A stretch of DNA of 64,000 nucleotides from Aphrophora alni (GCA_963513935.1 OY740768.1:1212404-1276403); one strand, 5' to 3'. Shown: positions 21,855-34,475, counted from the stretch's first letter. Translations and numbers: made by a program. The notes: generated from the sequence alone by a model not told the origin.

Positions 21855-23191
21855 TTAAATTTTAGAACATTTTACTTTTGAAGAATTTTGAGGAAGCAAT
21901 TTTCCATACTTCCCATTGGTGAATCAAGATAAAAATGTAAGAGTTTAGAATGTGTATCAATGTAGGTCTAAAAAGAATAAACATACTTTTATATGGTATT
22001 CGTTGCTTAGTCTATTATACACTATTACCTTAAACTAAATACTAGCAAGTTTTTAATGTTCAAACTATTTGTTTTATTTATAATCCTACATTATTATTTA
22101 CAGATCATAGACTTACATTTATTTTCTTGATTCAAAAATGGGAAGTAAGGAAAAATCCCTTCTTACAAATGCATAAAACACCAAATGTTCGAAACTAGCG
22201 ACTATTAATTCTAAAGTAGATTTAACAGATTAACTAAAAATGAAAAAAAGGTTTTTAAAATTTGATACAGAATCCGAAAAAACCAAAAAATAGAAATTAA
22301 TCAGTTGTCAGTCATATTGGAAAATAACTGTAATTTTTCACAGTTTCGAAAAAAATATTTTAAGTAAGTGAAAAACTAAAAACGTTCTCCCGTTTAAAGT
22401 TGTTCATCAGATTAATTAAATGTAAGATATACTGATTATCCTCATAATAAAAAAATAACATACAACATACACCTGGGGAGGTCTATCGATTTCACCTTCA
22501 CAATGCAGCAGTGGAGTTATCATGCATAGGAAATAATCAACTAAACATTGTGTTTCTATTTTGTAATCTGAAATTAAATTAACTGACTTTTACCTCAGTT
22601 TGTGTTCCATTGTTCACTGAAAATAATTTTCCCAGAAAACACGTCTAATGTAGATAAATGAGAATATAAAAATATAAGGAGGCAGAGTTTAATCATACTA
22701 ATCCCTAGAGATAAGAGTGATTTATGTTTAAAATAGTTTGTATTAAACTAGAGGCTGTGTCGCCAAGTTTTAGTACTTCACCCTACGGTTTTTGTTATGA
22801 ATATTTATTATATAAAAGCAATAATTTAGTGAAAACGTATTAAAATACTTAATGTCTGATTTTAAAATAATTCTAAAAGGCGCTATAATAAATTGTGTTG
22901 TCTGTAGTTAATTAATCTAGAAACTACTGAATAAACTTTGACAAAACTTAATCACTTAATATCTATTCATTTTCTCAGTTCTTTTTTTCGTTTTCAATTG
23001 TAGGCTACTTAAATTTCCTTAAAGATATTTTGTTCCATCTTCAAAAACTGATTAATTTTGTTATTCAAAGTAACCTGAAATATTTGTAGGAATTAGTTGT
23101 AGTACAAAAAGGTCGGGGTTTTTAGAGGTTTAAGTTAAATAGTTTTTTAATATAATCAATGACAAGTTCTTCAAGTGAACAAAGTAATTTT
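21855..23191. other. No gene seen
   Basis: AT-rich, short frames only. Confidence 0.45.
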
Positions 23192-23225
23192 CTGATGATG
23201 GGGTTACGGCCTCGAAACATGGAAA
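23192..23225 (+). ncRNA. Hammerhead-like motif
   Basis: CUGAUGA, U, GGGG/CCUC hairpin (one G-U) with loop UUACGG, GAAAC. The expected self-complementary stem III is weak (ACAUGG). UUUU before the core can pair with AAAA after it. No inverted repeat was found around it. Confidence 0.45.
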
Positions 23226-23329
23226 AAGCAATCAACAACGAAGTCACAAGACGGACCTAAGGTAATTAAATATTTTATTTAAATTGTGACTTGGAACCAA
23301 AAACATGCTTATTAAATAGTTTTGAAAAA

Positions 23330-23470
23330 CAAATAAGACGATTTGTGCCATCTTGCTACTCCACAATGTAATACAAGCTGATTTTCTAAATGTAATCTCC
23401 AAAAATTGCTCACTTGGGACTTGTAAGATATGTTTAATTGTATTGTAGCCCAGGTTATTTATGAAAATAC
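23330..23470 (-). repeat. Dispersed repeat family, reverse-oriented piece
   Basis: Matches the reverse complement of 47640-47760: CAATGTAATACAAGCTGAT, CTAAATGTAAT and TTTAATTGTATTG blocks in the same order. Diverged. Confidence 0.5.
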
Positions 23471-23489
23471 GTGACAAAATCAACACCAA

Positions 23490-24021
23490 CGTGTTCTAGG
23501 GATAAAATATGATTAATTGGCGTAAAATTTAACATTTTTATCGATATATGTTTGTAAAACAACAACCCCCCCAAATTTTATGAAATCTACCTGTAAATCG
23601 GTGTTTACTAACATGGACAATGATGTAGAGAATTACAAACCATACAAAATTAGCTATATAAATTCCGTTAGTTTGTTATTTAGACAATTAAAGAACGAAA
23701 AGAAAATCAATTTTAATAAAATGTTTATAATTTGTTTAATTGTATTTGTAAATGTTTCTTATTAATTGAAAACGTAGATCATTTCATAAGCAATCTATGA
23801 AAGGTGGACATTATAATTTTTGCAAAATAACAATTAAACCCAAGGAATTCTTTTTGAAAAGGGAGATATTACCTCAGCGGATGATCCTATAGCAGCGTTG
23901 GAAAGTACAAGAGTTGCTTTAAACATCCCTTATCTCAGTTTTTAAACATTTTGATTTTAAAGACTCCAAAAAAGCAATCAAAACAACCTAACCCAATTAA
24001 TAGTAATGCTTGCAAACTATT
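23490..24021. other. No gene seen
   Basis: Contains an AT-rich 61-codon plus-strand frame (23580-23765) with no recognised similarity and no splice or promoter support. Confidence 0.4.
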
Positions 24022-24170
24022 ATGTTATACAAATAAACACAGAAATTCTTTTGTTAAATTGTACAATTTTGTCTAGCCGAACATGGTTTCGCCAGTTACG
24101 GAATTGACGAGGCTTATACAAAGACTCAAAGAATTTAACAAAAGAATTTGTGTGTTTATTTGTATAACAT
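24022..24170. mobile_element. Foldback element around a hammerhead-like motif
   Basis: Inverted repeat arms 24022-24060 and 24132-24170 (39 bp, ATGTTATACAAATAAACACA.../...TGTTTATTTGTATAACAT, nearly perfect). The 71-bp centre is mostly the variant-core hammerhead-like motif. No protein coding. Confidence 0.7.
24075..24114 (-). ncRNA. Hammerhead-like motif, variant core
   Basis: Minus strand: AGCC (stem I), UCGUCAA, UUCC-GUAACU-GGC hairpin, GAA, ACCAUGUU, C, GGCU (stem I partner; 4 perfect pairs). The CUGANGA box is replaced by UCGUCAA, as at 46.6 kb and, in part, 26.0 kb. Stem III is one change from the perfect ACCAUGGU. Confidence 0.45.
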
Positions 24171-25874
24171 CAAGTACTGTCGGTCATTAGTATAAACAAT
24201 AACTACTATGTTGTTTATATGCAACAAAAGCCGAAAAGACTTTAATAGCTAAGATAAATAATTTAACAATAAATGACCTGCGTTTTTTGCATTTTCATAA
24301 AAATCTTGTCACCAAACGGCATTTTTTCTGTAAATAACCTGAGCTATCCAAGGGACTTAACAAGTAATTGTATCATATTTTAAGTTAATTTAAATTAGTT
24401 GTTACACTTTCTGAAACTCGTAGTTCTTGACGGTGGCGGTTCAATGTCTATACAGTCACCGCTCGCTACGCTCGTGTTGTGTCTTGAACTTGTACCTATG
24501 TTAAGAAGCCAACACTTTACCTTCTTGGGAGCTCAGGATTTGAATTATTTTTGACAATAACTTCCCTATTTGTTATCGAAGAGAGGTGGTTTTGTTGTAA
24601 TTACATATAGAATTGAAATCTTCACATTTGTATCTAATTTTGTGTGTTATAAATTGAATAACACGAGCTGTGAACAAAACACTGTTTAAACTATTGGCTA
24701 TTTTGACATTTTAATAAATTTCGATAGCGTTTATGAGGAGATTATAGTTTTCTGTATGTTGCTCTTAATGTCTGTAGCCGCTATTGTTTAATACGAGGGA
24801 CGGAATATCGGAAAATACTTTTATTGTTGCCTGAAGTTATAAAACATAAAGATCAGTCAAAATCTGTAGTCGACATTTACTGTGATTACCAAACTTAACT
24901 TTAGTCAAAACATTTATAAAATACCCTCTCTTAGGGGCTGTGTTAATGGACCGACATCGAAATATAATTAATTTTTGAAAATACAAATATACACACTTTA
25001 AAAAGTATATTCCAATGAAATAATAACATTTTATCTATAGTGTGTATATCATAAAACTTTATATTTGGTTATGAAACTGTGTTGGATACAAACGGGATGG
25101 AGGGGGGTAAACAAACAGATGGTGGTTGGATAACATTGGTTACAATATGCTAATGAAGGTTAGCGCATGTAGTTAGTTTTGTGAAATAATACAGCAAACT
25201 TTAACTATTGTTTGTGAATGCTAACTAGGAAATAAAATCAAAACATTTAGAGGAAATTATATTTACTGTATTCCGTTTTGTAAATAGAACTTAAACAAAA
25301 TCACCACAATAATGGGTCATTTCTTTACATTAAATTTGCTTAAATTATGTGCATTACACTTTATGTAGAATACGTTTCAATTTATTAAAAAATCCAGTTT
25401 CAAAATCAAGAAATTACATTTACTACTGTGAATTTATCACTGCTTTTGTTTTATTGTGTTTAGCCTTTTAATTTGTCGCCGTTCTCTATAAGGGTTTTGT
25501 CTAATATTATAGTATTAGTATAGAGTATTTTTCCCCTTTAAATCAATAGTTTTCTAAATATTTACATTAACTATATTGAATATTATTATGTTTTTAATAC
25601 AAAAATCAATATTTTTCGTTAACACTGTTCTTTTTTATCAAAGAGAATTTAAATGTCAAATGTCAAAAATAGAAGTAAATTCCATGTACACAAAAACCGA
25701 ACTTTTAAAAAGTATTTTTTAGTTTTCATTATATTATCGAAAACCCAATGGGAATTTTACATTTCATTTTAATATATATATATATATTGGTTAATTTTTA
25801 TAAGTACAAAAAATTATGTCAGCCTATAACCTTCAAACAATTTTGAGCTCCAACCTAATCTAACCTTTAAAATG
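24171..25874. other. No gene seen
   Basis: AT-rich, with a short TA run near 25773-25788. No recognised gene. Confidence 0.45.
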
Positions 25875-25931
25875 ATTCAAGGATAAAATAAAGCAAAAGC
25901 TTAAAGTTTCAAATATTTATTAGTATAAATG

Positions 25932-25968
25932 AGCTACAATTGTTTCGCCTTGCGGCATCGACGGGCTA
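25932..25968 (-). ncRNA. Hammerhead-like motif, copy 1
   Basis: AGC (stem I), CCGUCGA, U, GCC-GCAA-GGC hairpin, GAA, ACAAUUGU (perfect self-complement), A, GCU (stem I). The core box differs from CUGANGA at two or three positions. Confidence 0.45.
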
Positions 25969-26000
25969 CTGATAATTTACAGGTACTGTATAGATAAATG

Positions 26001-26037
26001 AGCTACAATTGTTTCGCCTTGCGGCATCGACGGGCTA
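26001..26037 (-). ncRNA. Hammerhead-like motif, copy 2
   Basis: Identical in core and stems to the copy 69 bp to the left. Tandem copies of this kind are what a rolling transcript would need for dimeric cleavage. Confidence 0.45.
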
Positions 26038-26096
26038 CTGATAATTTACAGGTATAGTATATAATAATGATAATTACTATACCTGTAAATTATCAG

Positions 26097-26133
26097 TAGC
26101 CCGTCGATGCCGCAAGGCGAAACAATTGTAGCT
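26097..26133 (+). ncRNA. Hammerhead-like motif, inverted copy 3
   Basis: Same sequence as copies 1 and 2 in the opposite direction: GCC-GCAA-GGC, GAA, ACAAUUGU, A. Confidence 0.45.
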
Positions 26134-26190
26134 CATTTATACTAATAAATATTTGAAACTTTAAGCTTTTGCTTTATTTTATCCTTGAAT

Positions 26191-27627
26191 ATGGAGTTTC
26201 AACAAGAAATATCTGCTATTACATTAAAGTTGTTTAAAATGATTGATTAATTTTTCTCTAAAATCGATAGGTTTCAAGATCCTGCCCAATTTAACCCTTT
26301 TAAAAACAATACAAGATAGTTGTATGAAATACTGATAAAACTTCTGAAGTGGCTGATAGTTTTTAGAGTTTTGTCAATTAATATTAATATAAGTTTCGGA
26401 GATTAAATGTGTTTTCACAAAATGTGTGCCTTTTGACACTCAAAATATTACGCTGAATTCTGTTAATTTTGGGGAAAGATGAGGGATTATGTTATATTAT
26501 GTTTTTCAATCAAATTAAATGTGTGGGGGTGTTATTTTATATAACATGCGTTGCATTAACAAAATAATAACGGTGAAACAATTTGAGCTTGTGATTTGGC
26601 TAGATTTTTTTTTCTTTTTTCAAAAATCAAAACACTTTATTGCCTTTCTCTTATTATAAACTTCTCTCTCTCTTAAGATAAAATCATTTAAAAAATAATG
26701 AAATAGTATTGTAATACAATTATAATCACAGAGATTATATTCCACACCGTCGTAAACTATTAATAACGTTTTGGTTTTGAGACAAGAGATGAGAACTTAA
26801 ATGTAACAAACTTTCTCAACTACTTTGTTCTAGTAAGCTTTCATATTATTTTATTGCAAATAAAGATTGTATGATACAAAGCTCATTGGAGAGGAAGGAT
26901 TAAAAACCCAGCCATGGTTTAATAACGCATCCAGAATGTTCTTTGTGAAAATCTATTCATTTCCAAAAACAACAAAGTGATTTTAATAAAATTATACTGA
27001 TAATATCGTATTACGTCCTGCACTTTAACCTAACCTAATACAATAAAAGAAATAAGACACATTCAACTATTTTATTTTGTATGTAAAAACAATGGAATTC
27101 TTGTGACGCGAAAGTCAGTGACATGTCAGGGTCTACTAGTTAACTTTTCAATCTGGAAATATGTGGTCAGCACATCGTGTTTCTCTCACCGTAATTCTAA
27201 CTCTCGTAACTACAAATCACTTAACCCCTCGATGGCAGGATAACACCGTAATATTTAGAGCCCGGATTGAATCCAAGATCTCTTAAACGAAAGCTTCAAC
27301 CATCAGATTGAAAGGAGGTTTTACTTCAAATAAAGAGGAAAGTATTTTTATCTGGTAAATAAGATATAGATAACGTAGTATTATGTCCTGCATTTTAAAC
27401 TTCAAGAAGAAACCGGTAATGACACGAAAATAAAAGTACATAGTAACAAACAAGACGAATTTATGTTTTTCACTTTCTATCCCACAAAAATATTCCCTCT
27501 CACAGTATCAAATTTACAACATTTATCAGCAGATAAAGTTCAATAAAATATATTCATTATACTGAATTCATTAAAAACTTTAATACGATATCACACACAA
27601 ATTATAATTTAGACAATGCTCTGAGTT

Positions 27628-27632
<5 letters not shown>
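26191..27632. other. No gene seen; small direct repeat
   Basis: AT-rich. Short similar blocks near 27003-27025 and 27372-27395 (CGTANTATTACGTCCTGCA-like) hint at old duplication. No gene recognised. Confidence 0.4.

Positions 27633-27718
<86 letters not shown>
27633..27718. repeat. (AAT)n microsatellite, ~28 units
   Basis: Perfect AAT/ATA triplet repeat. Confidence 0.97.
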
Positions 27719-27719
<1 letters not shown>

Positions 27720-28119
27720 ATCGTCTAAATTATTAAACAACTGCATGAGTGTCATTATAGTACTTATTCGGTCCATCAATACACTAAGATTTTTTTATAT
27801 TTTATGCCCAAAATTTGGTGTTTATGGTGATGTAGGAAAAGTTAAATTTAAACCCCTTGGTCTTATTATCAATAAGAGATAAGAAAATGTCCCCGTTACA
27901 TTTGATTTGTTATTGAGTTTTTTAATTTTAGAACAATTTTTAAATAGAAGTGAAAAACAACAAGCTTACATCTTTTCATTAATTTATTCTCTAACAGCTA
28001 AATCAGATTCTTAATTCATAATTTAATTACAATCGGACTACGCGTTTGGACTGAAGAGTACTGCACGTATGACAGGTGACAGGTACATATACTGCCTAAA
28101 ATTTGTGAAATTAATAGTT

Positions 28120-28720
28120 TTCAAAAAATGTTAACTTGCTAAAAACGGAAAGGTGTACAAACAAAAATGTTTGCATTTTCCTATAGTCGACCAAGGTTTT
28201 GTATGTTCCATATCCATAATTAAACAGATATCAGTTTTACTACCTTATATTACCGAATATATTTTAAATTAACTTTTTTTGAAAAATGTTAACTTGTTAA
28301 AAACGGTTAGGGGTACAAACAAAAAAGTTGGATATTTCTATAGTAGACAGGGGTTTTGTTTGTTTCATACCACACATAAGCAGATATCAGTTTTAGGTAC
28401 CATACATTGCTGAAAATATTTAAAATCAACTTTTTTTTTTGAGAAATCTTAACTTTTGGAAAACGGAAAGGTGTACAAACGAACCACGTTATATTTTTCT
28501 ATAGTTGGTAAAGGGACAACTATAGAAAAACAAATATTCCATATTATTCTAATGTAGTTTTCACTTTTATTTATGATATAGGAGCAATAATTTGTAAATT
28601 AATCTTTCTTTAAAATTGTTAACGTTGCAAAAAAGAAAAAGTCTAGAAAAGGAAAATGTTCTATAATCCATAGTAGGGGTAGTTTTATTCCTATTCCATA
28701 ACATATTTAAGTCGATTTCA
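28120..28720. repeat. Diverged tandem repeat, ~160-bp units
   Basis: The block TTAACTTG.TAAAAACGG followed by GGTGTACAAACAAA and TTCTATAGT recurs at about 28128, 28288 and 28448, and weakly at 28618. CAGATATCAGTTTTA occurs in the first two units and CGATTTCAG in the last. The units are old. A GACAGACAGACCCATAT motif follows at about 28820. Confidence 0.65.
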
Positions 28721-31138
28721 GCCCTAATTTTGATAAAGAAACGAGACTTGTAAAATTGTCTACAGTAGAAACATGAGGGGGTAAAAATTTCAAGGGGCTA
28801 AATATTCCATGATACTTCGGACAGACAGACCCATATATAAAAAAATACACCCTCATAGGCTCAATATACTGAGTGCGGGAAGTCCAATATTATTCTGAGG
28901 GATGCTTGCTAGATATTCACAGTTTTTTTTTCCTTTCAGGTCTCTCTTTCTATCTTTCGACTGACACTAATAGAGTATTTGAGGTTTCTATTTTATGTTT
29001 CTTTTCTTTTCTTTTTTTATAAGGCGATGATAACTGGAAGGTTTTTCTTTAAACAACAATGAAAAAAAAAATCAATTTTGGGATCAGGAGATACTACGGA
29101 TATATTTACAAAAAACTTGATACCATTTTTTGTTCCATCATATAACCTTCTTTAAAAAGGAATAATGTATTCTGATCTTATAATTGAAACTTTTTTTTTC
29201 GGTTTTAAAACATACATGTAAGTTTCATTGTCTCTGATTTTGATGGAATGTGGTAATAATAGGGCCCAATTTTATATTACGTACTTTTATTATTTTATTC
29301 TTTCAAAAAGTAGAAATGATTATTTTCCAGGTAAGATTTACCCTGGGACCATTTTATAATATTTTATGTTATGTTTCGGGTCTTTCAAATACACTCCGAT
29401 TCATATTATTATGTGATTTTTTAAATATGCAGTAGCGAACTCACCGTGTAAAACTTTAAATTCTAGATTTAATAGTTTACGATACAAAATACTACCAACG
29501 ACTAAAATAAAAATATAATTTTTGAGTGAATAGTCTTACAAAAAGCGTGTTTATAGGAATGGAGATCAGATCTTTTGATATATTTAACTGAAAATATAAA
29601 GTTAAATTTTTACTTGATTTGCATTTTCATTCAAAAGTTATAAACGCTCAAAATTGAATTTCAAAACATGTTTTAATTCCTTTTTAAGAAATACGAAAGT
29701 AATGTTGACGCCCTAAAAATTAAAACAAAGACGATTTAAAAATAATTATAATTAGTAATTTTATAATTATTTATTTCTAAAAACACGTTGAACTTTGTAA
29801 ATGTTAAATTAGACTTCCAAGTTAACAAAGAACCAAGTAAACTCTTTCAATGGAAATACTTTGTCGTTTTAAATTGACGGACTTCCTTCCACAGCTTTAC
29901 ACAACGTTTAGAAGGCTTCCTTCAACGAAGCAAAACAAACTGCATCCATACATTGCGATGAGTGTTTTACAATCATATAATTTGTAGTGTGGGAAATTTT
30001 ATGAGGTAAATAGGTCCATGTTTGAGTTTTTGTGTGGCCCCACAAAGTAGTTTTTGGAAAGAGTATCTGTCATCTAACGCCTGTGCAGTCAAAAATAGAA
30101 GACCGATTTTTAACAAAATTGCTAAATGTAACCATATTTAACCATATTGCTTGAAGGGGTTTTCTCTTTCAATAACTCGGAATGTGCATATATCCATTTA
30201 CGACAGTTTTCCAGATAAGTTTTGAATTTAGTTGCTATTTAATTTTGTACTTAGGTAAGTAAAAAAGTAATTGCAATCTTTGTCGATGTTTATTTATTAT
30301 ATGTTGATAATAGAGATTTCCATACTTGGCGTACTACCACACCGCAAGTTTCTGTGTACAGTAATAATTAACAATTCTTTAATTTAATTTACAAAATTTA
30401 ACTGCATTGGTCTAGACGTACAACAGAAAGTAACTTAAAACAAGTAATAAAACTGTACCTCCCTTTATTTCAAGCATTACACAAGACCGGGGGGGATTAT
30501 ATAACAGGGGACTCGTAAAAGTAAAAATTGTGGGGAAATGTTTGTCTTTTTACGAGGCATACTTTGTGTATATTCTTCTTACATGAGTTTTACCTTGTTT
30601 GGTTTTATACTAATAGTTTTAGTTACGAAGGTTAAACACATTATTTATAGATTAATAAGTAAACAATGTAAAACGTTGCACATATGCTAACAAAACTATT
30701 TATTCATCGACCACAATGACAGTTCAGTAATTGTTATAGATTCTGAAGATTATTTGAAACAAATTGGTTTAAACTTGCTTCTCTTGTGTCACAAACTTGT
30801 CTTGAATATTACAAGGTAAAAATGTTTAAATTACTGCGGCTAAGGTTCGTTTACGTTTGCAATGTTTTAATAAAATTTTAACAAAATCGTTAGAAACCTA
30901 TTTCTACAGGTTTTTTTTTTTAATCAATAAATTACAAATTGTTATATTTGGAGATATAGCGATTAGTATATTTTGTTTGAATTCAAGAGGCCGATTTTTA
31001 TAAAAATAGAATTTATGTTTTTGATTTTAACAGCTACTATTAAATTTTGATTTACCTAAAACATATGAAAACTTCACATTATATTTGCTTGTGTTTTGTT
31101 AGTTTAATTTTTCTTCATTCATGTTTAATTTTTATTGT
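28721..31138. other. No gene seen
   Basis: About 2.4 kb of AT-rich sequence; the longest frame (29250-29435) is unconvincing. Possible eroded repeats, no recognised gene. Confidence 0.45.
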
Positions 31139-31260
31139 TAGTACCAGTTAATTAATTAAATAGTATATTACATTATACGAAATTTATATTGGGTAACGAT
31201 TCTTTCAAACTCACGGGTTTTTTTGCTGGAACTCGATTCCCGAGTTGATATTTAAATTGT
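31139..31260 (+). repeat. Dispersed repeat, pair with 35578-35700
   Basis: Shares GTACCAG.TAA...AGTA.ATTACATTATACG.AATTTAT and ..CA.GGGTTTTTTGCT...GATTC blocks with 35578-35700 in the same orientation. Confidence 0.6.
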
Positions 31261-32957
31261 GTTGTAAGTTTTTTTTGGGTTTATTTTAGATTTGGTTTAT
31301 TTTTCTTCGTATAAATAGTATTATCTCTTATTAACTACATTGTTATGTTGTGTTTTGTATTTAAAATAAGAGAATTATCAAAGAAGTGTAATGCAATTAA
31401 TTATAAGAGGGAATTACTGAAATAATGTAAAAAAGTGATATCGGGGGAAAGAGAAAGGATAAATAAGGAAAAGTGGTAAATTATGAAAATAAAACAGGAA
31501 TATTCTTAAATATTGAAAACATGTTGTCAATAGGTATCGAAAATTAAAAAAAAATTCAGAAATATATCCACATGACAAATGTAATTGAAATCTGTCCACT
31601 TGTTTAAGTTGTAGATCAATATGCTTACACCATATTGGCAGACGACAAGCATACATCATTCCCAAAACCACATTTTTGAACTTAGAGACCCCAAAACAGG
31701 AAAAATTCCGATATCAGTAACATTTTTACTACTCGTACAATATACATATTTGTGTACAAGTTTGATTTTTATTAAGTGGTTTGTATTAACAACAATATGT
31801 ACAATGTAACGTTTAAATGTCAAATAAACACTATAAATGCATTTATTGGGTCAGTTTATTACACATATGTTAATAAAGTATGTTCATCTGCGGCCAAGTA
31901 ATAGAACAAATAGATTTGATAATTATTTAAATAAATTCTAGGAGTAAAACAACTGAAGCTAATATAGGCTACTGAGGTTTTATGTGGAATCAATTAATGA
32001 ACCAAACTAATAAAATGCATGTTTATGGTTATTGTATACAATTGATAAACAACTTACAAGACTGATGAGACACGAGAACTATGAAACTCTGCAAATACAT
32101 CTCTAGGAAACTTTTAAAGAGATGGATCCGCAAATTCATTTACAAAAATAAAATCAGGAGAAATTAGTGAAATAATCTGTGCTAAATTTTCTAACCTAAC
32201 CTAAAATTTCACAAACTCATTGACTAAACAAAATACGAAACAAAAATAATATACTTTATCATTTCTCCAAAAATGTATTTCATACTATTTATAAATGAGA
32301 GGAAAAATTGTTTGTTTAAGATTACTTAGTGTCCTTCCAACTTTGTATTGAGATACGCTCAACTCATTGTTTTTTTGAATTTATTTATATATATTAAATA
32401 ACTGAATTACCTATCTGTCACCCGACTTAGTCGTGTTTAACAAAATTTGAATCAAATCATCCCCTGAAGCAGCTCGAGGTTAAGATCCTATATTAAAAAA
32501 AAACACAGTATGAAACATTTCCAAACCGAACAAGAAAGAGTTTTTCAACATACACGTAAAACAATAATGAACAAATATAACAATAATCCTTGCTATACAC
32601 ACTCTGAAAAGGAAGCATCAATAGTTGCTTTGAAAGCTACTATGCGGCAAGATTTTGGTTTAATTATATTATTTTTACAAATTTCGTTAATTCTATGTTG
32701 AAACATAAATAAAATAAAATCAATTAAAGTTTTAGCGTACTTTTGAAAGACCCGGTATATTGAAGAAACATATTATTGTTGCAATAAATGTATTATACCC
32801 CTAAATAAAATTGAATTGACTCCAGTATAGAAAAATTAACTTTTTATTTATACAATAGAACAAGAACCAATCCGGTTTACTATATTGTGTTTGTGTGTTT
32901 TTTTATATTTTTTACAAGTTTTGTGTTGTGTTTTTAGTTTGTTTACGTGTGCTAAGC
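31261..32957. other. No gene seen
   Basis: AT-rich with short frames. One CTAACCTAACCTAA (telomere-like) block at about 32189-32204. Confidence 0.4.
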
Positions 32958-32992
32958 CTGATGATGCCTTATGTTGAGGCGAAACAGCTGTA
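32958..32992 (+). ncRNA. Hammerhead-like motif, canonical core
   Basis: AGC (stem I), CUGAUGA (32958-32964), extra U, GCC-UUAUGUUGA-GGC hairpin, GAA, ACAGCUGU (perfect 8-nt self-complement), A, GCU (stem I partner). Apart from the extra U all hammerhead core bases are present. UAGUUU (32935-32940) can also pair with GAACUA (about 33011-33016) as an outer stem I, as in type I ribozymes. Confidence 0.55.
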
Positions 32993-33383
32993 GCTACTAA
33001 TAGGAAATATGAACTACTTTTGACTTAAAGTATGTTAACTAATTAATTGAAAAATTAATTTGATGTAATATACTCGATTTTGTTTATTTAACTCAGGCAG
33101 AGGTAAATTCACATTTATGATTACCCTACACAATGTGTACTTAGCTCAGAACACAGTACATGGTATTTTAGATTGTAATAAAATCTACTAAAGAAACAAA
33201 TATAATAAATAAGGATTTCGAGTGTCGTCAGGACCTAGAGTTGAACCTAACGGAGAACATTTTATTTATATACTGCAGGGTATAATAAAATTAGTTTACT
33301 GTAAATAATTATTTTACATGTTTCCTATAACAGACTAAACCTGTTATGATTTGCTACCAATATAAATCCAATTAACTTTTATA
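32993..33383. other. No gene seen
   Basis: AT-rich spacer to the next open frame. Confidence 0.4.
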
Positions 33384-33752
33384 TTAGAAAAAATGTAGAT
33401 TTGTGTATTCGAGTGTGAAACAATCATGTTGAAATGAAAGTCGATCTTGTGCGTAGTTATACAGTCGGCTTTGTTTTCTTGGTGTTACTGCCTGAGGTTG
33501 GATTTGACATCTCTCGAGACGCTTTTTCTCTCTTTTATTTTTTACTTTCAGTCTCTCCCTTGTATATTCCTGAGATCTTCTTCCAGGTCCTGTATCCGTA
33601 TTTAGCAGGGTAGAAACCCTGCCTTTATTTCTAACATTTTTTGGTATATTTTTCTCACTCACCACTTTCATGTGACAACGCAATCCAGACGCCGAGACTT
33701 TACGACCCTCTGTGTTTCTTTCTAAAGATCCTTTCCATTCCTTATACTTCAT
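33384..33752 (-). CDS. Unrecognised Lys/Arg-rich open frame, 122 codons
   Basis: An ATG-started frame with an in-frame TGA just upstream. The product is strongly basic, with a charged KVKNKREKKRLERC core, no hydrophobic segment and no domain I recognise. Its base composition is less AT-rich than the flanks, and 122 stop-free codons is long for chance at this AT content, so it may be a fragment of a transposon protein or a single host exon. No clear splice acceptor, promoter, polyadenylation signal or tandem repeat explains it. Function unknown; low confidence that it is expressed. Confidence 0.25.
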   Translation of the reverse strand: MKYKEWKGSLERNTEGRKVSASGLRCHMKVVSEKNIPKNVRNKGRVSTLLNTDTGPGRRSQEYTRERLKVKNKREKKRLERCQIQPQAVTPRKQSRLYNYAQDRLSFQHDCFTLEYTNLHFF

Positions 33753-34231
33753 CTTTCATTCTTCCTTCCAAGGTTATCGAACTTGTTTAAATTCTTTCTT
33801 TGAAGACATGGAGAGCATTCTCTTTAACAAGTCTCCAATGCATATGCACCACTGGACTATAATGGATCTTATAAAGTTTGTTTTTCAATTTCTGAATAGG
33901 AGAATTGATTTCAGACAAAATAATCTCTGTTTACAGTCACAATCCATTAATATTTACTGTCATTTAATTCTTATTTTTTAGCACAGTAACAAGGTAATTT
34001 TATAAGACTGACAAATGGTATTTATCTATATTTGTAAACTTATCTATCTCAGTTTAATCAATATTCTTAAAAATAATAACAATTTCTACAGGAATAGTTA
34101 ACACAGAGCTTACGATTTAGTCATGTAATCTACGGTCACCTCATCAAGTTTACATCACCGTAGTTTATTTACCTTTTAAATCATAATTCGACATCAAAAA
34201 GCCATTATATTGGGACAACACGGTAACTTTT
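33753..34231. other. No gene seen
   Basis: Sequence between the basic open frame and the tRNA-like repeat; nothing recognised. Confidence 0.4.
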
Positions 34232-34305
34232 TGAGCTTCCAAGGGAATCGAACTTGCTATCTTCCACACACCAAGCAAGACCGTTAGCTCTAGAACAAGC
34301 AGGGT
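34232..34305 (-). repeat. tRNA-like sequence (SINE head candidate)
   Basis: Minus strand has an A-box-like CTAGAGCTAACGGTCTTGC and, 17-20 nt later, a clear B box in AAGTTCGATTCCC. Acceptor ends do not pair well, so a tRNA-derived SINE or tRNA pseudogene is more likely than a functional tRNA. The amino acid identity cannot be set. Confidence 0.5.
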
Positions 34306-34434
34306 TAGTAATTTTGTATTACCATACATGTGTTTTTTAACTCTTTCTGATTTTGATGATATTTTACTTGCAACTTACACTTCTGAGGGAGGAGATGTGT
34401 ACAAGATAAAGGACATCAATATATTGTTAAATGG

Positions 34435-34435
<1 letters not shown>

Positions 34436-34472
<37 letters not shown>
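34436..34472. repeat. (TA)n microsatellite
   Basis: Perfect TA alternation. Confidence 0.97.

Positions 34473-34475
<3 letters not shown>

Larger units (their letters stand above)
25875..26190. mobile_element. Foldback element, three hammerhead-like units (direct-direct-inverted)
   Basis: Left arm 25875-25985 and right arm 26079-26190 are near-perfect reverse complements (about 111 bp). A 69-bp piece of the left arm (25925-25993) is repeated in tandem at 25994-26062, so two direct copies face one inverted copy. The inner copy also ends in an ACAGGTATAGTA/TACTATACCTGT hairpin around a 15-nt AT loop. Each copy has GAUGCC-GCAA-GGC-GAAACAAUUGUA. The high identity suggests a recent element. No protein is encoded. 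A non-autonomous Penelope-like or retrozyme-like origin is inferred. Confidence 0.75.
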
